Assembly (NCBI GenBank): GCA_964607765.1
Contig: CAZSNT010000026.1
Coordinates: 1-64,000 of the forward strand
DNA: 64,000 nt
Reading direction: 5' to 3'
From: CAZSNT01 sp964607765
GTDB lineage: Bacteria > Verrucomicrobiota > Lentisphaeria > Oligosphaerales > JABHEG01
Shown: positions 61,680-64,000 of the stretch, piece by piece
Layout of the letters: each line of letters starts with the position of its first letter
Position numbering within the stretch: position 1 is the stretch's first letter
Translations under genes and position numbers: made by a program
The notes under the pieces: generated by a model
The model's database searches: none
Seen by the model: the letters and a program-made list of their open reading frames with translations, nothing else
Told to the model about the DNA's origin: nothing

Positions 61680-64000
61680 CTACGGCGCAGCGCCGCCCGA
61701 GCCGAGAGGCTTGGAGCGCACGCTGTCGATGACCAGTCCTGTGCGCACTTTGCCCTCTGAACGGACCATAAAGCCAAGCTCCCGGCACCGCAGTTTCGTC
61801 GGCTGTCCGCCCGCACGGCCAGTGAGCGAGGCCAGGTCGAAGTCGAACGGTACGTCGCGTACCCATGTGCGGCCCTGCACCTCGATCTCACTGCTGGCGA
61901 TGCGCCGGTACACGCCTTCCGGCACAACATATGCCGATACTGTCATGGGCTTGTCGCCGTGGTGGTAGAAGTCCGCGGTCAGCCGCTCCGGCAGGTCCAT
62001 CGTGTTCTCCGGACGCCGGCGGATACGAACCATCGTGGACTGGGCCATGTACAACTCCGCGGCGACACACCCGTTCGTCGTGTCATCGGCGGCAACAGGA
62101 TGGACCTGACAGCGTGAACGTCTGTCGCTCGTATACCCCTCCCACCCCGGTTCTCCTTCCATACCCTCCACCGCTCCCGCGGCAAGGGGCTGCACAACGT
62201 AGTACGGGTAGTGAACCGCATGCCCCCAGTTCCCGGCGCCGTCCCGGGCCCGAAGATGGATGTACCACAGCCCCGGCTTGTCCGCACTGCCGATGGCGCT
62301 CTGCTGAACAGTCGCGGGCAGATCCCGAACAGCAAGTCCTTTCGGGTTCTGGTCGAACCCCACCTGGAAACCGCCGATCCCCGTCACATCCGATGCCATG
62401 CAGGAGAACACCGGCACAGGGGGAGCTGGACCGATGAACGCGAAGTTGTCCACATAGAATCGCGCCCCCTTCTTGTTGGTGTTCCCACGCCACTCGCCGA
62501 GCGCGACAAGCCGGATCTCCGGCGATTCCTCGTCAGGAATGGCCTCGCGCAGAAGCGCCTGCAGGTTCACGACCAGATGGTGCCACTTGCCATCGTCTCT
62601 CGCCTCCTCGATCCGGCCCAGATCCGTCTCCTCCGTGTCACCCGTCATCCCCACGACTTGCCACCCCCCTTTGACGTAGAGCAGGAGATTGACTTTCACA
62701 CCGGGCATGATCTTACAGTCGAACGACAGCATCGGGTAGTCGCTGAGCGCCAACTTGCCGCGGTAGCGGTAGACGGAGAAGCGCTGGGCATCGTCTGCCT
62801 TCTCCACGCACAGGCAACTGTCCCCGGTGTCGTCGTCGATGACCGTGGAGAGTACGGCCGCGTTGTTCTTGCCGTACGGACGCCAATACGTGCTCTTCGT
62901 GCTGAAATGGTCGTAGTACCGAAAGTCGTAGACGTAGGAGTACAGGCGCGGCGCCAGAGGCCCTTGGCGATCCTGCGCATAGTCCACGTGCCAACGCCAC
63001 TCGAAAGGCGCGGCAACGTTCCCGGCAAAGTCCTTCAGCCCGCTCAGACTGAATGCCATCTCCTGCCCGTCCGGAATAACACCGCGACTCACGCGTGACG
63101 CGGACAGCATGTTCCACGAGAACTCCCGCGACTCGGAATCCCACTTCGTTGTGTACGAAGACAGCGAACACTTGCGTCCGTTCAGTGTCAGCCTGATGGA
63201 CGTGGGATCGATCCCCGCCAAGCTCTCGCCGAACCGTACCTTGATCTCCGGGCTGGCAGCCTTGGAGTCCGGCGCCGGACTCACATCCGCCACGGCCGGC
63301 GGGGTATTGTCGACCAGGAACCGGTAGCGCGCGGGCCGGCCCCAGTTCCCTGCGTTGTCCTGGGCCCGGATGTGGAGGAACGACTCCCCTTCCGGGACGT
63401 CCGTGAACCGAGCTGACGAGTCGGCTGTGTCCACGGTCTCGTCGACCTCGGTCACGGCGGCGGCGGACCACACATAGCTGTAGCCGCGTATGCCGCTGAC
63501 ATCACGAGACGCCCAGTTCAGCCCCAACCCACCGTGGGTGCTGACCGCGGGCACAAGAACCACATTGTCCAGCTCCAGCCACACGCCGGGCGGCATGGCG
63601 GAGTATCCCCAGTCACCCAGTGCGAAGCCGCTCACACGGTAGGCGCTGGTCGACCGGGGCGTGCTGTCGTCGGACAGCCGGGTCATCATGCTGGCCAGGT
63701 TCGCTTCAGCGTGCCGCCATGTGCCGTCTGTTGCAATGCCGGGGATGTCGCCAAGCTTCGAGCTCTCCGAATCGCGATCGGTGAACCCGATGGTCTTCGG
63801 CTTCTGCCCCGGTCTCAAGGCGAAGTCGGCACGGACATCGGCGTTGGCACGGTAGTCGAATGCCAGTACGGGGAACTCCCCCGCGAAGAACCTGTCCACG
63901 CCGAACTTCACACCGAAATTGCTCCCGCACAGACGGTTCAGAATGCGAACCGCATAGTCGCCGCTGTCCGCGTCACGCACCGTCCGGGTCACCTTGGTCT
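61680..64000 (-). CDS. Large exported multi-domain protein, 5' end beyond the window
   Basis: At least 773 residues are visible; the frame is open to the window edge, so the start lies further on. It alternates two module types. Beta-jelly-roll-like regions resemble carbohydrate-binding modules ('DGTWRHAEANLASMM', 'DGKWHHLVVNLQALL', each ending in 'ELDNVVLV' or 'YVDNFAFIG'). Ig/fibronectin-like units start 'SRDVSGIRGYSYVWS' or 'ASDVTGIGGFQVGFD' and contain 'LHIRAQDNAGNWG' or 'IHLRARDGAGNWG'. A Big-like unit 'SPEIKVRFGESLAGIDPTSIRLTLNG' lies between. The two copies of the jelly-roll plus Ig-like pair are internal duplications. Probably a surface or secreted polysaccharide-interacting protein. 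Confidence 0.78.
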   Translation of the reverse strand, partial: TKVTRTVRDADSGDYAVRILNRLCGSNFGVKFGVDRFFAGEFPVLAFDYRANADVRADFALRPGQKPKTIGFTDRDSESSKLGDIPGIATDGTWRHAEANLASMMTRLSDDSTPRSTSAYRVSGFALGDWGYSAMPPGVWLELDNVVLVPAVSTHGGLGLNWASRDVSGIRGYSYVWSAAAVTEVDETVDTADSSARFTDVPEGESFLHIRAQDNAGNWGRPARYRFLVDNTPPAVADVSPAPDSKAASPEIKVRFGESLAGIDPTSIRLTLNGRKCSLSSYTTKWDSESREFSWNMLSASRVSRGVIPDGQEMAFSLSGLKDFAGNVAAPFEWRWHVDYAQDRQGPLAPRLYSYVYDFRYYDHFSTKSTYWRPYGKNNAAVLSTVIDDDTGDSCLCVEKADDAQRFSVYRYRGKLALSDYPMLSFDCKIMPGVKVNLLLYVKGGWQVVGMTGDTEETDLGRIEEARDDGKWHHLVVNLQALLREAIPDEESPEIRLVALGEWRGNTNKKGARFYVDNFAFIGPAPPVPVFSCMASDVTGIGGFQVGFDQNPKGLAVRDLPATVQQSAIGSADKPGLWYIHLRARDGAGNWGHAVHYPYYVVQPLAAGAVEGMEGEPGWEGYTSDRRSRCQVHPVAADDTTNGCVAAELYMAQSTMVRIRRRPENTMDLPERLTADFYHHGDKPMTVSAYVVPEGVYRRIASSEIEVQGRTWVRDVPFDFDLASLTGRAGGQPTKLRCRELGFMVRSEGKVRTGLVIDSVRSKPLGSGGAAP

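Noticed and set aside
1..64000. tRNA, tmRNA or rRNA genes
   Set aside because: Intergenic stretches were read for cloverleaf-like or conserved rRNA segments by eye and none was convincing. A tRNAscan-SE and Rfam scan would be decisive.

Overview
This is a GC-rich, gene-dense bacterial window with two 100-N scaffold gaps (58877-58976 and 60518-60617), so it comes from a draft assembly or a metagenome-assembled genome. Several traits suggest the PVC superphylum, most likely the Kiritimatiellota/Lentisphaerota/Verrucomicrobiota side. These are a DGH-type prepilin-like protein with a very strong expression context, a planctomycete/verrucomicrobial-style ECF sigma factor followed by a FecR gene, four TMTC-like membrane proteins with TPR tails, and NPCBM, SUMF1-like and DUF3857 proteins. 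The assignment is inferred from gene content; there is no rRNA gene to settle it.

Layout. 1-6.5 kb: a FGGY sugar kinase, an MraY-like phosphoglycosyltransferase paralogue, a TMTC-like protein and two exported proteins. 6.5-11.7 kb (minus strand): a four-gene cluster of ECF sigma factor, FecR protein, methyltransferase-like membrane protein and small exported protein, in which an apparently undescribed ~165-residue domain occurs three times. 11.9-15.2 kb (minus): a GxQxGL-repeat protein, a small membrane protein and an exported esterase. 15.5-18.2 kb: a PD40 beta-propeller protein and a family 2 glycosyltransferase. 18.2-19.4 kb: a scar region with a toxin-antitoxin pair and an integrase remnant. 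19.4-37.5 kb: an envelope-glycan region with two TMTC-like proteins, a lipid flippase-like protein, a GT2, a membrane glycosyltransferase and a tightly packed run of five genes (four GT-C-like). 37.6-40.7 kb: nadB, ispD and the prepilin-like gene. 40.8-45.0 kb: a second flippase-like protein, a GT2 and a fourth TMTC-like protein. 45.2-50.2 kb: a 1297-residue double DUF3857/transglutaminase protein and mtnA. 50.3-54.1 kb: a dihydrolipoamide dehydrogenase remnant, a cobalamin riboswitch with its terminator, cobS and cobT, and the convergent cobU-cobC pair. 54.4-58.7 kb: a TMEM43-like protein, an aldehyde:ferredoxin oxidoreductase and an unusual aldolase. 58.7-64.0 kb: tandem repeats around both gaps, a SUMF1-like protein, a homocysteine S-methyltransferase and the 3' part of a very large exported protein.

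How the genes fit together. The dominant theme is building and decorating the cell surface: polyprenyl-linked sugar transfer (GT2, MraY-like), flippase-like proteins, GT-C transferases and TMTC-like proteins. A second theme is corrinoid and one-carbon/sulfur metabolism: riboswitch-controlled nucleotide-loop assembly (cobSTUC), a homocysteine methyltransferase and mtnA. The AOR/aldolase pair suggests anaerobic aldehyde metabolism.

The least explained material is the triple-domain sigma/FecR cluster, a two-hairpin repeat with compensatory base changes found at two loci, and short-period tracts (6, 7 and 8 bp) scattered between genes, including the heptamer TGAACAC or close variants at four sites.
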